Assembly (NCBI RefSeq): GCF_946479415.1
Contig: NZ_CAMLFY010000052.1
Span: forward strand, 1 to 27,918
DNA: 27,918 bases
From: an uncultured Shinella sp.
GTDB taxonomy: Bacteria > Pseudomonadota > Alphaproteobacteria > Rhizobiales > Rhizobiaceae
Direction: 5' to 3'
The notes below the pieces were generated by a model. It searched no databases. It had not been told where the DNA came from and saw only the letters and a program-made list of their open reading frames with translations. A program made the translations under genes and the position numbers. Within the stretch, counting starts at the first letter, position 1; each line of letters opens with the position of its first letter. This document shows, piece after piece, positions 18,484 through 26,831 of the stretch.

Positions 18484-18638
18484 CTCTCTATCCAATCTTC
18501 CGCGTGCGCGAAAAACCGGCATGGCGATGGGTTCACCGGGCCGGGCGCGCAAAAATGGTCTTTCAAGGCTAGAAGCGGCTTATAGGCAAATGACAGGGGG
18601 AGCGGAACCCCGAAAATCACGCAATCGACAGGAAAAGT

Positions 18639-18657
18639 GCAGGGGCTGTTCCCCTGC
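18639..18657. other. Stem-loop in the carB upstream region
   Basis: GCAGGGG (18639-18645), loop CTGTT and CCCCTGC (18651-18657) form a perfect 7-bp stem within the 274-base gap between carB and the divergent monooxygenase gene. On the minus strand ACTTTTCC follows, a poor T-run. It could be a carB leader element. I see no gene in this gap. Confidence 0.4.
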
Positions 18658-18757
18658 CGCATGCCGGCGATATAACAGGCGGCCCTTTGGCCCGCTTCGC
18701 AAGGGTTTGTCTAACCATGTCGGGACCAAGACGCATATCGATTCGGGGAGGGGAAAC

Positions 18758-19939
18758 ATGCTGGCGCAGGAAACCGATGTGCTGATCGTCGGGGCGGGGC
18801 CGACGGGCCTTGCGCTCGCCGTTACCCTCCAACAGGCCGGCATCCGCCCCGTCATCGTCGACCAGCTTGCAGCGGGTCAGAACACCTCGCGTGCCGCTGT
18901 CATCCATGCCCATACATTGGAGGTGCTGGAGCGCATCGGCGTCACCGACGAGCTGGAGCGTCGTGGCCTGCCGCTCACCCGTTTCGCTCTGCGTGATCAC
19001 GACAAGGCGGTGCTTGAGCTCGATTTCTCCATGCTGCCTTCGCGCTATGCGGAAGTTCTGATGATTCCGCAGGATGAAACCGAGGCTGTGCTTGCCGGCC
19101 GACTGGAGGCGCTTGGCGGCGCTGTGGTTCGCGGTGTGACGGCGACGAAAGTCGAGACGGATGCGGGTGGCGCGACCGTTCACCTCGCCACGGCGGAAGG
19201 CGAGCAGGTGATCCGCGCCCGCTACCTCATTGGCGGTGACGGCATGCACAGCGTTGTGCGCGAGGCGGCCGGCATCGCCTTCAATGGCGAGGCCTATGCC
19301 GGCTCCTTCGTGCTGGCCGATGTTCACATGGACTGGGGTTTCGGCGACGAGGTGACCTTGCTCTTCTCGGCGGAGGGCATGGGCGTCGTCGCGCCGCTGC
19401 CCGGCGGCCACTTTCGCATCGTCGCGCCGGTCGAGGATGCGCCGCCCGCGCCGGATGCCGCCTTCGTGCAGGCGCTGCTCGATGCACGCGGGCCGCGCAC
19501 GGTGCCGGGCCGCATAAAAGATGTGATCTGGAGTTCACGCTTTCGCGTGCACCATCGCGTCGCCTCGCGTTATCGCTCCGGTCCGGTTTTCGTCATGGGC
19601 GATGCCGCGCATGTGCACAGCCCGGCGGGCGGGCAGGGCATGAACACCGGGATCGTCGATGCCGTGGTGCTCGGGCAATTGCTCGCGGATGTCTTGAACG
19701 GCAAGGCGCCGGAGGCGACGCTCGACCTCTATGAGGAGAAGCGTCGCCCGGCCGCGGTGGAGGTGCTGGCGCTCGCCGATCGCCTGACACGGATGGCGAT
19801 GGTGCGCAGTGTCTTCGCACGCACGCTGCGCAATCTTGCCCTGCGCATCCTCGGCGCGTCCCCGGTCTTCCGGCGCAAGCTCGCACTCAACGTCTCCGGT
19901 CTCGCCCGCAAGGGGTTGGGCATGGTTCCGCCGCGCTAG
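18758..19939 (+). CDS. FAD-dependent aromatic monooxygenase (PheA/TfdB, PHBH-like family)
   Basis: A 393-residue class A flavoprotein hydroxylase that uses NAD(P)H and O2 to hydroxylate an aromatic or related ring. Residues 8-13 are GAGPTG in DVLIVGAGPTGLALAVTLQQ (FAD ADP-binding). GGDGMHSVVR carries the DG motif near residue 165, and GDAAHVHSPAGGQGMNTGI contains the FAD ribityl-binding GD motif. The C-terminal thioredoxin-like domain of larger members (550 residues or more) is missing, so it belongs with the short, about 400-residue type. GGGGAGGGG precedes ATG 18758. It stands alone between carB and the beta-lactamase gene, so no pathway is indicated and the substrate is unknown. Confidence 0.88.
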   Translation: MLAQETDVLIVGAGPTGLALAVTLQQAGIRPVIVDQLAAGQNTSRAAVIHAHTLEVLERIGVTDELERRGLPLTRFALRDHDKAVLELDFSMLPSRYAEVLMIPQDETEAVLAGRLEALGGAVVRGVTATKVETDAGGATVHLATAEGEQVIRARYLIGGDGMHSVVREAAGIAFNGEAYAGSFVLADVHMDWGFGDEVTLLFSAEGMGVVAPLPGGHFRIVAPVEDAPPAPDAAFVQALLDARGPRTVPGRIKDVIWSSRFRVHHRVASRYRSGPVFVMGDAAHVHSPAGGQGMNTGIVDAVVLGQLLADVLNGKAPEATLDLYEEKRRPAAVEVLALADRLTRMAMVRSVFARTLRNLALRILGASPVFRRKLALNVSGLARKGLGMVPPR

Positions 19940-19940
19940 A

Positions 19941-20747
19941 TCACTCCGTTGCGAGAATGCCTGGCAGTTCCGCGAGAATGCTGTCGCGTGCCCTCAGGCT
20001 CGTGCGCGGCTCCTGCTTTTTCTCGTCCTGGACCAGACGGGCAAAAACCACGGTCTGCTCGCCGCGGCTGGCCCAGCCGACATACCAGCCCCACGGCGTG
20101 TTGTAGTTGAAGGTGCCGTCGGCCTGGCGGGGATAGGCCATGCCTGTCTTGCCCTGCGCGTGCCAGCCGTCGCCGATCTCCCGGCCCTCGACGATCTTCA
20201 TCGCCGCATCCATCGCGTCGGAAGAGACGGGCAGGTCGTGGTTCACCAGCTTCCTGAGGAAGGCGATCTGCTCGCGGGGCGAGATTTTCAGGGAGGAGGC
20301 GATCCACGAGCGTTCCAGCGCATTGTTCTTGCCGGGATCGCCGGTCACGTCGCCATTGCCGTAGTCAAAGGCCTCGGCATAGTCGCGCAGCTTCTCGTAG
20401 CCGAGAAATTCGGTGATGCGTTGCGAGTACCAGACGACGGAAAGCTCCATCCAGCGCTTCGGCGACGTCGGTTGGCGCCAGGCCTCACCGCCCCAGTCCG
20501 GATAACCCTTCAGGAAGGGCAGGACCGGCTCCTCGGCACTCTCCAGAAAACCGGAATCGTAACCCATCACGGCCAGCGGCACTTTGAAGGTGGAGGCGGG
20601 GGTAACGCGGCTCTTGCAATCGCCCTTTTCCATGATGACCTCATTGCTGCCGGCATCGGCAACGATGGTACAAATAATGCGGGCTTCGGCCGGTGCTGCG
20701 AAGCTTGCAGCCAGCAGGGCGCCGGCGGCGAAAAGACGTATGTCCAT
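19941..20747 (-). CDS. Class D (OXA-type) beta-lactamase
   Basis: A 268-residue serine beta-lactamase exported to the periplasm. The signal peptide ends after APAEA (residue 22). All class D motifs are present: Ser52-Thr-Phe-Lys55 (nucleophile and the lysine normally carboxylated), Ser103-Val-Val (S-x-V), Tyr129-Gly-Asn131, a tryptophan at 148 in ERSWIASSLKIS corresponding to the one that stabilises the carboxylated lysine, and Lys200-Thr-Gly202. Length fits the class. AGAGGAAA precedes ATG 20747. It is divergent from an AmpR-type regulator with 109 bases between them, which suggests inducible expression. Its spectrum cannot be read from sequence. Class D transpeptidase-like sensors (BlaR type) share the motifs, but the length argues for a true lactamase. 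Confidence 0.92.
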   Translation of the reverse strand: MDIRLFAAGALLAASFAAPAEARIICTIVADAGSNEVIMEKGDCKSRVTPASTFKVPLAVMGYDSGFLESAEEPVLPFLKGYPDWGGEAWRQPTSPKRWMELSVVWYSQRITEFLGYEKLRDYAEAFDYGNGDVTGDPGKNNALERSWIASSLKISPREQIAFLRKLVNHDLPVSSDAMDAAMKIVEGREIGDGWHAQGKTGMAYPRQADGTFNYNTPWGWYVGWASRGEQTVVFARLVQDEKKQEPRTSLRARDSILAELPGILATE

Positions 20748-20777
20748 CCCGTTTCCTCTGATTTCGAGTGGTTTGTG

Positions 20778-20803
20778 CCATCTTGATAGCAACCGCTTGA
20801 TGG
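20778..20803. promoter_or_regulatory. Candidate AmpR-type regulatory site between bla and ampR
   Basis: CCATC (20778-20782) and GATGG (20799-20803) form short inverted arms around two CTTGAT copies in the 109-base divergent gap. LysR proteins often bind such partial dyads. The evidence is only position and weak symmetry. Confidence 0.3.
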
Positions 20804-20856
20804 GCTGACAAAAGATCAATACTGGTCTTAGCCATGAGGAAATCTAGGGCATTGCC

Positions 20857-21744
20857 ATGGTCCGGCCATATCTTCCGCTGAACGCCTTTCGCGCCTTCGA
20901 GGCCTCCGCAAGGCATCTGAGCTTCACCCGCGCGGCCATCGAGCTGAACGTCACGCAGGCCGCCGTCAGCCATCAGGTGAAGAGCCTCGAGGACCAGCTC
21001 GGCGTCGTGCTGTTCAAGCGCCTGCCGCGTGGGCTGATGATCACCGCGGAGGGCGAGAGCCTGCTGCCGGTGCTGCGCGACAGTTTTGACCGTATGGCCG
21101 ATGTGGTGGAGCGCTTTCGCGGCGGCCATGTGCGGGAAATCCTGACGGTTGGCGCTGTCGGCACCTTTGCGGTCGGCTGGCTCCTGCCGCGGCTGGCAAA
21201 TTTTCGCGAGCGCCACCCTTTCGTCGAGGTGAGGCTTTCCACCAACAACAACCGTGTCGATCTCGCCGCTGAAGGGCTGGATTTCGCCGTGCGCTTCGGG
21301 GCCGGCGCGTGGCACGGCACGGATGCCGTCAGGCTCTTCGAGGCGCCACTTTCGGTGCTGGCGATCCCAACGATCGCGCGCGATCTGAAGGCGCCGGAAG
21401 ACCTGCTGGGCCTGACGCTGCTGCGTTCCTACCGTCGCGATGAGTGGACCCGCTGGTTCGAGGCTGCCGGCCTGCCGCGCACGCCGCCACCGCAGAATGC
21501 CATTGTCTTCGATACGTCGCTCGCCATGATGGAGGCGGTGTTGCAGGGGCTTGGCGTGGGGCTGGCACCGCCGCTGATGTTTTCGCGGCTGCTCTCCTCC
21601 GGTGCCGTGGTGCAGCCCTTCAAGACGAGTGTCGCACTCGGCAGCTACTGGCTGACGTGCCTGCAATCGCGCAGCGTGACGCCGGCCATGTCGGCTTTTT
21701 CGGCCTGGCTTCGGGAAACGGTGGCGGAGGAGGGGCTGGCCTGA
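20857..21744 (+). CDS. ampR: LysR-type regulator of the AmpR group
   Basis: A 295-residue LysR-type activator. The start RPYLPLNAFRAFEASARHLS and the helix-turn-helix NVTQAAVSHQVKSLEDQLG, followed by LFKRLPRGL, are typical of AmpR, as are the effector-domain blocks VGTFAVGWLLPRL, STNNNRVDLAAEGLDFAVRFG and GAWHGTDA. AmpR proteins sense muropeptides released from the cell wall and switch the neighbouring beta-lactamase gene between repression and activation. Here the divergent neighbour is a class D enzyme, whereas the known AmpR partners are mainly class C or class A enzymes. ATG 20857 begins the conserved sequence; no strong ribosome site is visible. The 3' end lies 3 bases from the convergent dehydrogenase stop. 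Confidence 0.85.
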   Translation: MVRPYLPLNAFRAFEASARHLSFTRAAIELNVTQAAVSHQVKSLEDQLGVVLFKRLPRGLMITAEGESLLPVLRDSFDRMADVVERFRGGHVREILTVGAVGTFAVGWLLPRLANFRERHPFVEVRLSTNNNRVDLAAEGLDFAVRFGAGAWHGTDAVRLFEAPLSVLAIPTIARDLKAPEDLLGLTLLRSYRRDEWTRWFEAAGLPRTPPPQNAIVFDTSLAMMEAVLQGLGVGLAPPLMFSRLLSSGAVVQPFKTSVALGSYWLTCLQSRSVTPAMSAFSAWLRETVAEEGLA

Positions 21745-21747
21745 GCC

Positions 21748-22776
21748 CTATCTCAGACCGGGCATGACAAGCACTTTCACCTCGCCGGGGCGCGGCGGGT
21801 TTGCCACGGCATCCGGCAGGTCGCTTATGCCGATGCGGCGCGAGATCAGCCTGTCGACCTTGATCGTGCCCGAGGCGATCAGCGCCGCAGCGCGGCCATG
21901 GACATGCGGGTTGAGGAAGGAGGTGAGGATTTTCACCTCGCGGAACAGTAGGTCGAAGGGTTCGATCTCGATCTTCTCGCCCTGCGGCATCACGCCGAGA
22001 AGGACGACGGTGCCGCCCTTGCGGGCGAGTTTCGGCGCCTGCATCATGGTTTCGGCCACACCCGCGCATTCGATGACGACGTCCGCACCACCGGGAACGA
22101 GGCCGGATTTGCCGGCAATGCCTTCGGTCCCATCGCCTGTACCGGGATCGAAGGAGTGGGTGGCGCCGATCTCCTCGGCCAGCTGCCGGCGTACGGCCTG
22201 ACGTGTGACGAGCACGACGGCGGACGCACCGGCAAGGCGGGCGAGCTGGACCGTGAGCATGCCGATCACCCCGCCGCCGAGCACCACCACGGAACTGCCG
22301 GGCTGGATGCCGGCCATGTCCACGCCGTGCAGGCAGCAGGCCAGCGGTTCGCAGAAGGCGCCGTGTTCGGGCGGCAGCGACAGCGGCAGTTCATGGGCCT
22401 GCCGCTGCGGCACCAGCACATAGTCGGCAAAGCCGCCGTCGCGGTGGATGCCGATCGCCTGGAGATTTTCGCAGAGATTGACGCGGCCGCGCCGGCATTG
22501 CGCGCAGCGGCCGCAGGCGATGTTCGGATCGCCGGTGATGCGCATGCCGGGGCGGAAATCGCGAACGGTATCGCCGATGGCCTCGACGATGCCGGAGAAT
22601 TCATGGCCGAGCGTCACCGGCGGCCGGCACGGGAATTCGCCGTGGAAGAGATGGCGGTCGGTGCCGCAGATACCGGCGGCCTCGACCCGCACGAGGAGAT
22701 CGTCCGGGCCTGGCACGGGTTTTTCCACCTCGCGCACCACGAAACCGCCGATCGCCTCCAGCCGTGCCGCTTTCAT
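21748..22776 (-). CDS. Zinc-dependent medium-chain alcohol dehydrogenase (sorbitol/threonine dehydrogenase type)
   Basis: A 342-residue cytoplasmic NAD(P)-linked dehydrogenase of the MDR family. The catalytic zinc ligands are Cys37 in GICGTD, and His58 with Glu59 in GHEFSG. The structural zinc site is complete: Cys88, Cys91, Cys94 and Cys102. The cofactor domain has VVVLGGGVIGMLTVQLARLAGA. GATHSFDP and ECAGVAETM follow. The family includes L-iditol, threonine, galactitol and similar polyol dehydrogenases; the substrate cannot be decided. GGGAGGA lies 5 bases before ATG 22776, and part of this ribosome site is inside a small hairpin. It stands on the minus strand with a reductase gene upstream 68 bases away. 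Confidence 0.9.
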   Translation of the reverse strand: MKAARLEAIGGFVVREVEKPVPGPDDLLVRVEAAGICGTDRHLFHGEFPCRPPVTLGHEFSGIVEAIGDTVRDFRPGMRITGDPNIACGRCAQCRRGRVNLCENLQAIGIHRDGGFADYVLVPQRQAHELPLSLPPEHGAFCEPLACCLHGVDMAGIQPGSSVVVLGGGVIGMLTVQLARLAGASAVVLVTRQAVRRQLAEEIGATHSFDPGTGDGTEGIAGKSGLVPGGADVVIECAGVAETMMQAPKLARKGGTVVLLGVMPQGEKIEIEPFDLLFREVKILTSFLNPHVHGRAAALIASGTIKVDRLISRRIGISDLPDAVANPPRPGEVKVLVMPGLR

Positions 22777-22780
22777 ACCA

Positions 22781-22800
22781 TCCTCCCGCTTTCCGCGGGA
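22781..22800 (-). promoter_or_regulatory. Hairpin overlapping the dehydrogenase ribosome site
   Basis: On the minus strand TCCCGC, loop GGAAA and GCGGGA form a 6-bp stem; the GGGA of the ribosome site GGGAGGA lies in the 3' arm. This could limit translation initiation, but a stem this short may be incidental. Confidence 0.35.
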
Positions 22801-22844
22801 GAATAGGAGCGGCAACGGCGATGGCGGTCAAGACCGCCATGCGT

Positions 22845-23504
22845 TCAGGTGAGGTTGCGGCGGCGTTCCAGCTCGGCCTCGGTCGGCGTTTCGAACTCGA
22901 AGGAGCCGGTGGTGACCTCGCCCGCGCGGGCATATTTGCTGATGACGATGCCGTTTTCGCTGGTGCTCGAGGCCACCAGCGTCAGCGCCCGCGGGAAGGA
23001 GGCATCGCCGAACAGACGCTTGCCCTTGCCCAGGATGACCGGGAAGGTGAACACGTTGATCTCGTCGACGAGATCGTGTTCGAACAGCGTCTTGAGGAAG
23101 TCCGTCGAGCCCTGCGTCAGGAGATCCGGCCCGTCCTCGCTCTTGAGCGCCTTCACCGCGGCGACCGTATCGGCATCCAGCACATGGCTGTTCTGCCAGG
23201 TGGTCTTGAAGCCCGGATTGCGGGTCGCGACATATTTGTTGATGCGGTCGAAGAGCGGGCCGATCGGGTCGTTCTTGTCGGCATAGGGCCAGTGGGCGGC
23301 GAAGATGTCATAGGTCTTGCGGCCGAGCAGCAGGTCGAAGGGATTTGCAAACATCTCGCCGATCGCGGCACCCATCTTCTCGTCGAAGAGCGGCGCGACC
23401 CAGCCGCCGAATTTGAAGCCGCCGATCGGATCTTCCTCGGGGCCGCCCGGTGCCTGCATGACGCCGTCAAGGCTGATAAAGGCGCCGACAATGATCTTTC
23501 TCAT
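22845..23504 (-). CDS. Dihydrofolate reductase family protein (RibD C-terminal-like)
   Basis: A 219-residue protein of the RibD C-terminal/DHFR-like superfamily. It starts KIIVGAFISLDGVMQAPGGP, the usual first strand and loop of these small reductases. It contains FDLLLGRKTYDIFAAHWP, the cofactor-side helix. DLLTQGSTDFLKTLFEHDLV and DEINVFTFPVILGKGKRLF form the C-terminal sheet. The acidic and aromatic residues of true folate-dependent DHFR are not evident, so it is not the housekeeping enzyme, and the substrate is unknown. AGGAGA precedes ATG 23504. It is on the minus strand upstream of the zinc dehydrogenase and could be cotranscribed with it (68 bases apart), though nothing links their chemistry. 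Confidence 0.88.
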   Translation of the reverse strand: MRKIIVGAFISLDGVMQAPGGPEEDPIGGFKFGGWVAPLFDEKMGAAIGEMFANPFDLLLGRKTYDIFAAHWPYADKNDPIGPLFDRINKYVATRNPGFKTTWQNSHVLDADTVAAVKALKSEDGPDLLTQGSTDFLKTLFEHDLVDEINVFTFPVILGKGKRLFGDASFPRALTLVASSTSENGIVISKYARAGEVTTGSFEFETPTEAELERRRNLT

Positions 23505-23586
23505 AGGGGTTCTCCTGGCCGTTTGTTGATAGATACCTAGAGACGAACGGCGAAAGGTCGATCCGACATCGCCCTCGAAAAAATCC

Positions 23587-24435
23587 TCAGCCCCAGCGGC
23601 TGCGCACCGCTTCGGTCCGGCTGCGGCTCACCGGGATTTCACGACCGTCCTTCAGCAGGATCGCCAGCCGACCCTCGGTGCGCAGCAGCCGGTCGACATG
23701 GATATCGGCGACGAAATGCGAGCGGTGCACCTGCAGGCCGGCGGTCGCGCCCAGTTCTTCCAGCGCATCGGAGAAACGCAGCAGCACCAGTTCCCGCCCG
23801 CGGCTCGTCGTCACCTCGGTATAGTGATCGGCGACCGTCATGTGCAGGATGGGGCCGCGGTTCTCCGGCTTCAGCCGGCGCAGCAACAGCACCTCGGCGC
23901 GCTCTTCCGCCACCTCGGGGAGAGGCAGGGGAGATGGCGAAAGTGCCTCCGCCTGCTTGCTGCTCATCGTCATGAAGGTGAGGCCGCAGAAGAGGGCGGA
24001 GAGGAGGAGGCCGCTGGCAATGCTTTGCGCGATGGTCGCAAGAGTGGGCGTGCCGCCGAAGGTCGCGAGGCTGATCGCCTCCGTGGCGAGCCCGACGGGG
24101 GCACCGGCGATAAGTGTGCCGATGGCCATGCGGCCGAGAAGGCTCGGCACGCGGCGGAGGAGAAGCGTGTTCACCAGAACGATGGTGACAACCGCGATGC
24201 TCCAGGCGGCGGCGTGCTGGACCAGCCAGAAGCCGAGGCGCGGCGCGGTGGCGAGGCGCTCGGCCGTGCCATAGGGGCCGGTCACCCAGAAGATCAGCAC
24301 GACCGCGCCGAAGGTCGCCCAGAAGCGTGGGGACCGCAGGAAGACCTGCAGTTCACGAAGCGCGGATTGCAGGAAGGGGCGTTCCACGAAGTATTCCGTC
24401 CATTCGGGGCAAAGCGTTTGAGGCGGGCCGATCAT
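23587..24435 (-). CDS. Membrane-bound LytTR-type transcriptional regulator
   Basis: A 282-residue protein with four predicted membrane helices (about 39-57, 67-92, 102-126, 134-157), a proline-rich linker (SPSPLPLPE), and a C-terminal LytTR DNA-binding domain (about 185-280). The latter has LHMTVADHYTEVTTSRG, the loop LLRFSDALEEL, VHRSHFVADIHVD and LKDGREIPVSRSR. LytTR domains bind direct repeats through a beta-sheet fold. There is no response-regulator receiver domain, so the membrane part probably senses the signal directly or binds a partner. No ribosome site is evident before ATG 24435, so the start is uncertain. It is divergent from a DUF2306 membrane protein gene 57 bases away, a plausible target or partner. 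Confidence 0.82.
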   Translation of the reverse strand: MIGPPQTLCPEWTEYFVERPFLQSALRELQVFLRSPRFWATFGAVVLIFWVTGPYGTAERLATAPRLGFWLVQHAAAWSIAVVTIVLVNTLLLRRVPSLLGRMAIGTLIAGAPVGLATEAISLATFGGTPTLATIAQSIASGLLLSALFCGLTFMTMSSKQAEALSPSPLPLPEVAEERAEVLLLRRLKPENRGPILHMTVADHYTEVTTSRGRELVLLRFSDALEELGATAGLQVHRSHFVADIHVDRLLRTEGRLAILLKDGREIPVSRSRTEAVRSRWG

Positions 24436-24492
24436 TGGCCGAAGACGGTGGCGAATTCAACCGCCCCTTTCCACCGAACCATCGAGTTTGCC

Positions 24493-25014
24493 ATGACCTT
24501 CGAACCGCTCTTCAACGCCCCCTTCGCCATCCAGTTCCATGTCGCGACGGTGCTGCCGGCCGCCGTGCTCGGCGCCATCCTTCTCGCCCGCCCCAAGGGC
24601 ACGCCGGCCCATCGGCTGCTCGGAAAAATCTGGCTGGTGCTGATGGTGCTCACGAGTTTTTCGACCTTCTTCATTCACGGCATCAACACGATCGGCGGTT
24701 TCAGCCCCATTCATCTCCTCTCTATCTACGTTATTGCCGGCAGCGTCCGGGCGATCCAGACGGCGCGCCAGCGCAATATCCGCGCTCACCGCGCGCATGT
24801 TGCCAGCATGTATTTCGGCGGCATCGTGGTGGCCGGGCTTTTCACCCTCGTTCCGCACCGGGTAATGGGCCTGATCCTGTTCGATGGTACGTCCGGCCTT
24901 GCCAGCGGGCTTGCGGCTGCTGCGGTCTCCATCCTACTGGTCGCGGCCGGTGCGCTGGCCATCCGCGAGGCCGGCTGGGGGCAGCGTTTCAACGCGGTTT
25001 TCCGGCGCCGTTGA
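24493..25014 (+). CDS. DUF2306 family membrane protein
   Basis: A 173-residue integral membrane protein with about five hydrophobic segments: residues 12-33, 45-62, 72-88, 106-127 and 138-158. Conserved features of the DUF2306 family that I recognise are a GTPAHRLLGKIW turn, the FIHGI segment, SPIHLLSIYV, and an R-x-HRAHVASMYFGG block with several histidines (40, 62, 74, 99, 102) facing a possible metal or heme site (inference). The function of the family is not known. ATG 24493 gives the typical size; the frame runs far upstream as a shadow of the LytTR gene. It is divergent from that regulator, which suggests control by it. Confidence 0.8.
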   Translation: MTFEPLFNAPFAIQFHVATVLPAAVLGAILLARPKGTPAHRLLGKIWLVLMVLTSFSTFFIHGINTIGGFSPIHLLSIYVIAGSVRAIQTARQRNIRAHRAHVASMYFGGIVVAGLFTLVPHRVMGLILFDGTSGLASGLAAAAVSILLVAAGALAIREAGWGQRFNAVFRRR

Positions 25015-25030
25015 AACGCTGCTTTTCGTT

Positions 25031-25059
25031 TTGCAAGGCGGCGCGGCTGGCCCTATAAG
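25031..25059 (+). promoter_or_regulatory. Possible promoter of the zinc metallopeptidase gene
   Basis: TTGCAA (25031-25036), 17 bases, TATAAG (25054-25059; also CTATAA in register). The leader to ATG 25124 would be about 57 bases. Confidence 0.5.
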
Positions 25060-25123
25060 TTTTTGCTGAGGAACGAATTCACGCCGTGGACGTTCGTCGG
25101 CAATCAATGCGGGGAAATGCGCC

Positions 25124-26068
25124 ATGGAATGGAAAGGTCGTCGCCAGTCGGACAATATCGAGGACCAGCGCGGACCCGGTCCCGGCCCCTCGATGGGGGG
25201 AGGCAACCCGTTCGGCCGCGGCAATGGCGGCTTCCGAATTCCGATGGGTGGCGGACGCCGCGCCGGCGGCGGCATGAGCATCGGCACCATCATCTTCCTC
25301 GTCGTCATCTACTTCATCTTCAAGGCGATGGGCATCGACCTGTTGCAGGTCATGGGTGATGGCGGCGGACAGGCGAGCCGTCCCGGCTTCGAGCAGACCG
25401 ACAATGCCGGCCAGCGTTCCTCGCCGCAGGAGGAGGAAACCAAGGCCTTCATGGCGACGGTTCTTGCCGAGACGGAAGACACCTGGAACGGCATCTTCCA
25501 GGCGGCTGGCGAGCGCTACGAAGAGCCGAAGATGGTGCTGTTCTCCGGCTCCGTCAAATCGGCCTGTGGCTTTGCTTCCGCCGCTTCCGGCCCGTTCTAT
25601 TGCCCGGGTGACCGCAAGGTCTATCTCGACATGAGCTTCTTCGACGAGCTCGCCAACAAATTCGACGCGGCCGGCGATTTCGCGCAGGCCTATGTCGTCG
25701 CGCATGAAGTCGGCCACCATGTGCAGAACCTCACCGGTGTCTTGCCGCGCTTCAACCAGCAGCGCCAGCGCATGAGCGAGGTCGAGGCCAACCAGATGTC
25801 GATCCGCGTCGAGCTTCAGGCCGATTGCTACGCCGGCATCTGGGGCAAATATACCCAGCAGAAGGGTTTGCTTGAGAGCGGGGACCTCGAGGAGGCGCTG
25901 AACGCCGCAACCCAGATCGGCGACGATACGCTGCAGAAGCGCATGCAGGGCTATGTCGTTCCCGAAAGCTTCAACCACGGCACCTCCGACCAGCGCCGCC
26001 GCTGGTTCAAGCGCGGCTTCGATACCGGCCGGGTCGATGCCTGCGATACGTTCAAGGGTGAACCGTAA
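25124..26068 (+). CDS. ypfJ: YpfJ-type neutral zinc metallopeptidase
   Basis: A 314-residue membrane-anchored protein of the YpfJ (putative neutral zinc metallopeptidase) family. It starts MEWKGRRQSDNIEDQRG, then has a glycine/arginine-rich low-complexity stretch up to about residue 50 and one membrane helix (53-69). The protease-like domain contains SGSVKSACGFASAASGPFYC, VYLDMSFFDEL and the zinc site His194-Glu195-Val-Gly-His198 in VVAHEVGHHVQ. Glu230 in VELQADCYAG may be the third ligand. The end SFNHGTSDQRRRWFKRGFDTG is typical. Few of its relatives have a known substrate. GGGGAAA precedes ATG 25124. Its last 17 bases overlap the 3' end of the convergent membrane protein gene. Confidence 0.9.
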   Translation: MEWKGRRQSDNIEDQRGPGPGPSMGGGNPFGRGNGGFRIPMGGGRRAGGGMSIGTIIFLVVIYFIFKAMGIDLLQVMGDGGGQASRPGFEQTDNAGQRSSPQEEETKAFMATVLAETEDTWNGIFQAAGERYEEPKMVLFSGSVKSACGFASAASGPFYCPGDRKVYLDMSFFDELANKFDAAGDFAQAYVVAHEVGHHVQNLTGVLPRFNQQRQRMSEVEANQMSIRVELQADCYAGIWGKYTQQKGLLESGDLEEALNAATQIGDDTLQKRMQGYVVPESFNHGTSDQRRRWFKRGFDTGRVDACDTFKGEP

Positions 26069-26612
26069 CAGCCGAGCCGGCGTCTCCGACGCCGGCAATC
26101 TCTTCTCCGGCAATCGCGATATAGTCCGTCAGATGGATCGTCATCACTGAGAGTGCGATGGCGATGGCCGGAATGGCGACGGCGAGATTGCCGCGCATCT
26201 GCCAGAAGAACGAGCCGTGCCGGATGCGGATCCACAGGAGGAGCGCCGCCGGCACAAGGCCGAACAGCGCCATATGCGTGGCGAAGCTGGTGATATCGCC
26301 GCCAAAAGTCCGGAAAGGGCTGTCCTGATCCAGGAGCCAGACTGCACTCGCGGTGAGAAGCGTCAGTACGACAAGCAGCGGCTTCATCATCATTTTCTTC
26401 CACGACACGGTGACACATGCCCCGACGAAAAGGCACGCCAATCCTATTGTCAGCAGGGCGAGCGTGCCGGGCCGCTTGCCAACCAGCACCACGGTCTCCG
26501 GCCAGAAATCACAAATTGTCAGTAGAAAGAGATAGAGGCCCGTGACGATGGCGACGGCCTGGCTCGCGAAAGCCGGTCTTGGAAAGAGCGATGGCTGGTT
26601 CTGCGGCGACAT
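26052..26612 (-). CDS. Unknown five-helix membrane protein
   Basis: A 186-residue protein that I cannot assign. Five hydrophobic stretches are visible: AIVTGLYLFLLTICDFW, LALLTIGLACLFVGACV, LLVVLTLLTASAVWLL, MALFGLVPAALLLWI and AVAIPAIAIALSVMTI. A short N-terminal region rich in Pro and Gln precedes the first helix and a GEEIAGVGDAGSAVTVHP tail follows the last. ATG 26612 is preferred because GAGG lies 6 bases upstream; the frame also opens at 26675 without a ribosome site. Its stop region overlaps the end of the metallopeptidase gene by 17 bases on the opposite strand. There is no further context. Confidence 0.65.
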   Translation of the reverse strand: MSPQNQPSLFPRPAFASQAVAIVTGLYLFLLTICDFWPETVVLVGKRPGTLALLTIGLACLFVGACVTVSWKKMMMKPLLVVLTLLTASAVWLLDQDSPFRTFGGDITSFATHMALFGLVPAALLLWIRIRHGSFFWQMRGNLAVAIPAIAIALSVMTIHLTDYIAIAGEEIAGVGDAGSAVTVHP

Positions 26613-26831
26613 GCTGGCCTCGCAAGGGAACGCCGGCTGCGGCTTGCCCAAAGGGGAAACCGGTCCGAGCCGCAACTTTCCACGAGAAACCTGACACTAC
26701 GCTGACAGTGCGCGTGCCTCTCCATTTACTCAGGTTCTCTTGAGGAGCCGCATCGCAACCATCAAAAGATTTGCAATGTTCACGGATTGTTTCGCTGTCA
26801 AAACTGAATTAGAAGTCGGCACCTGACATTC

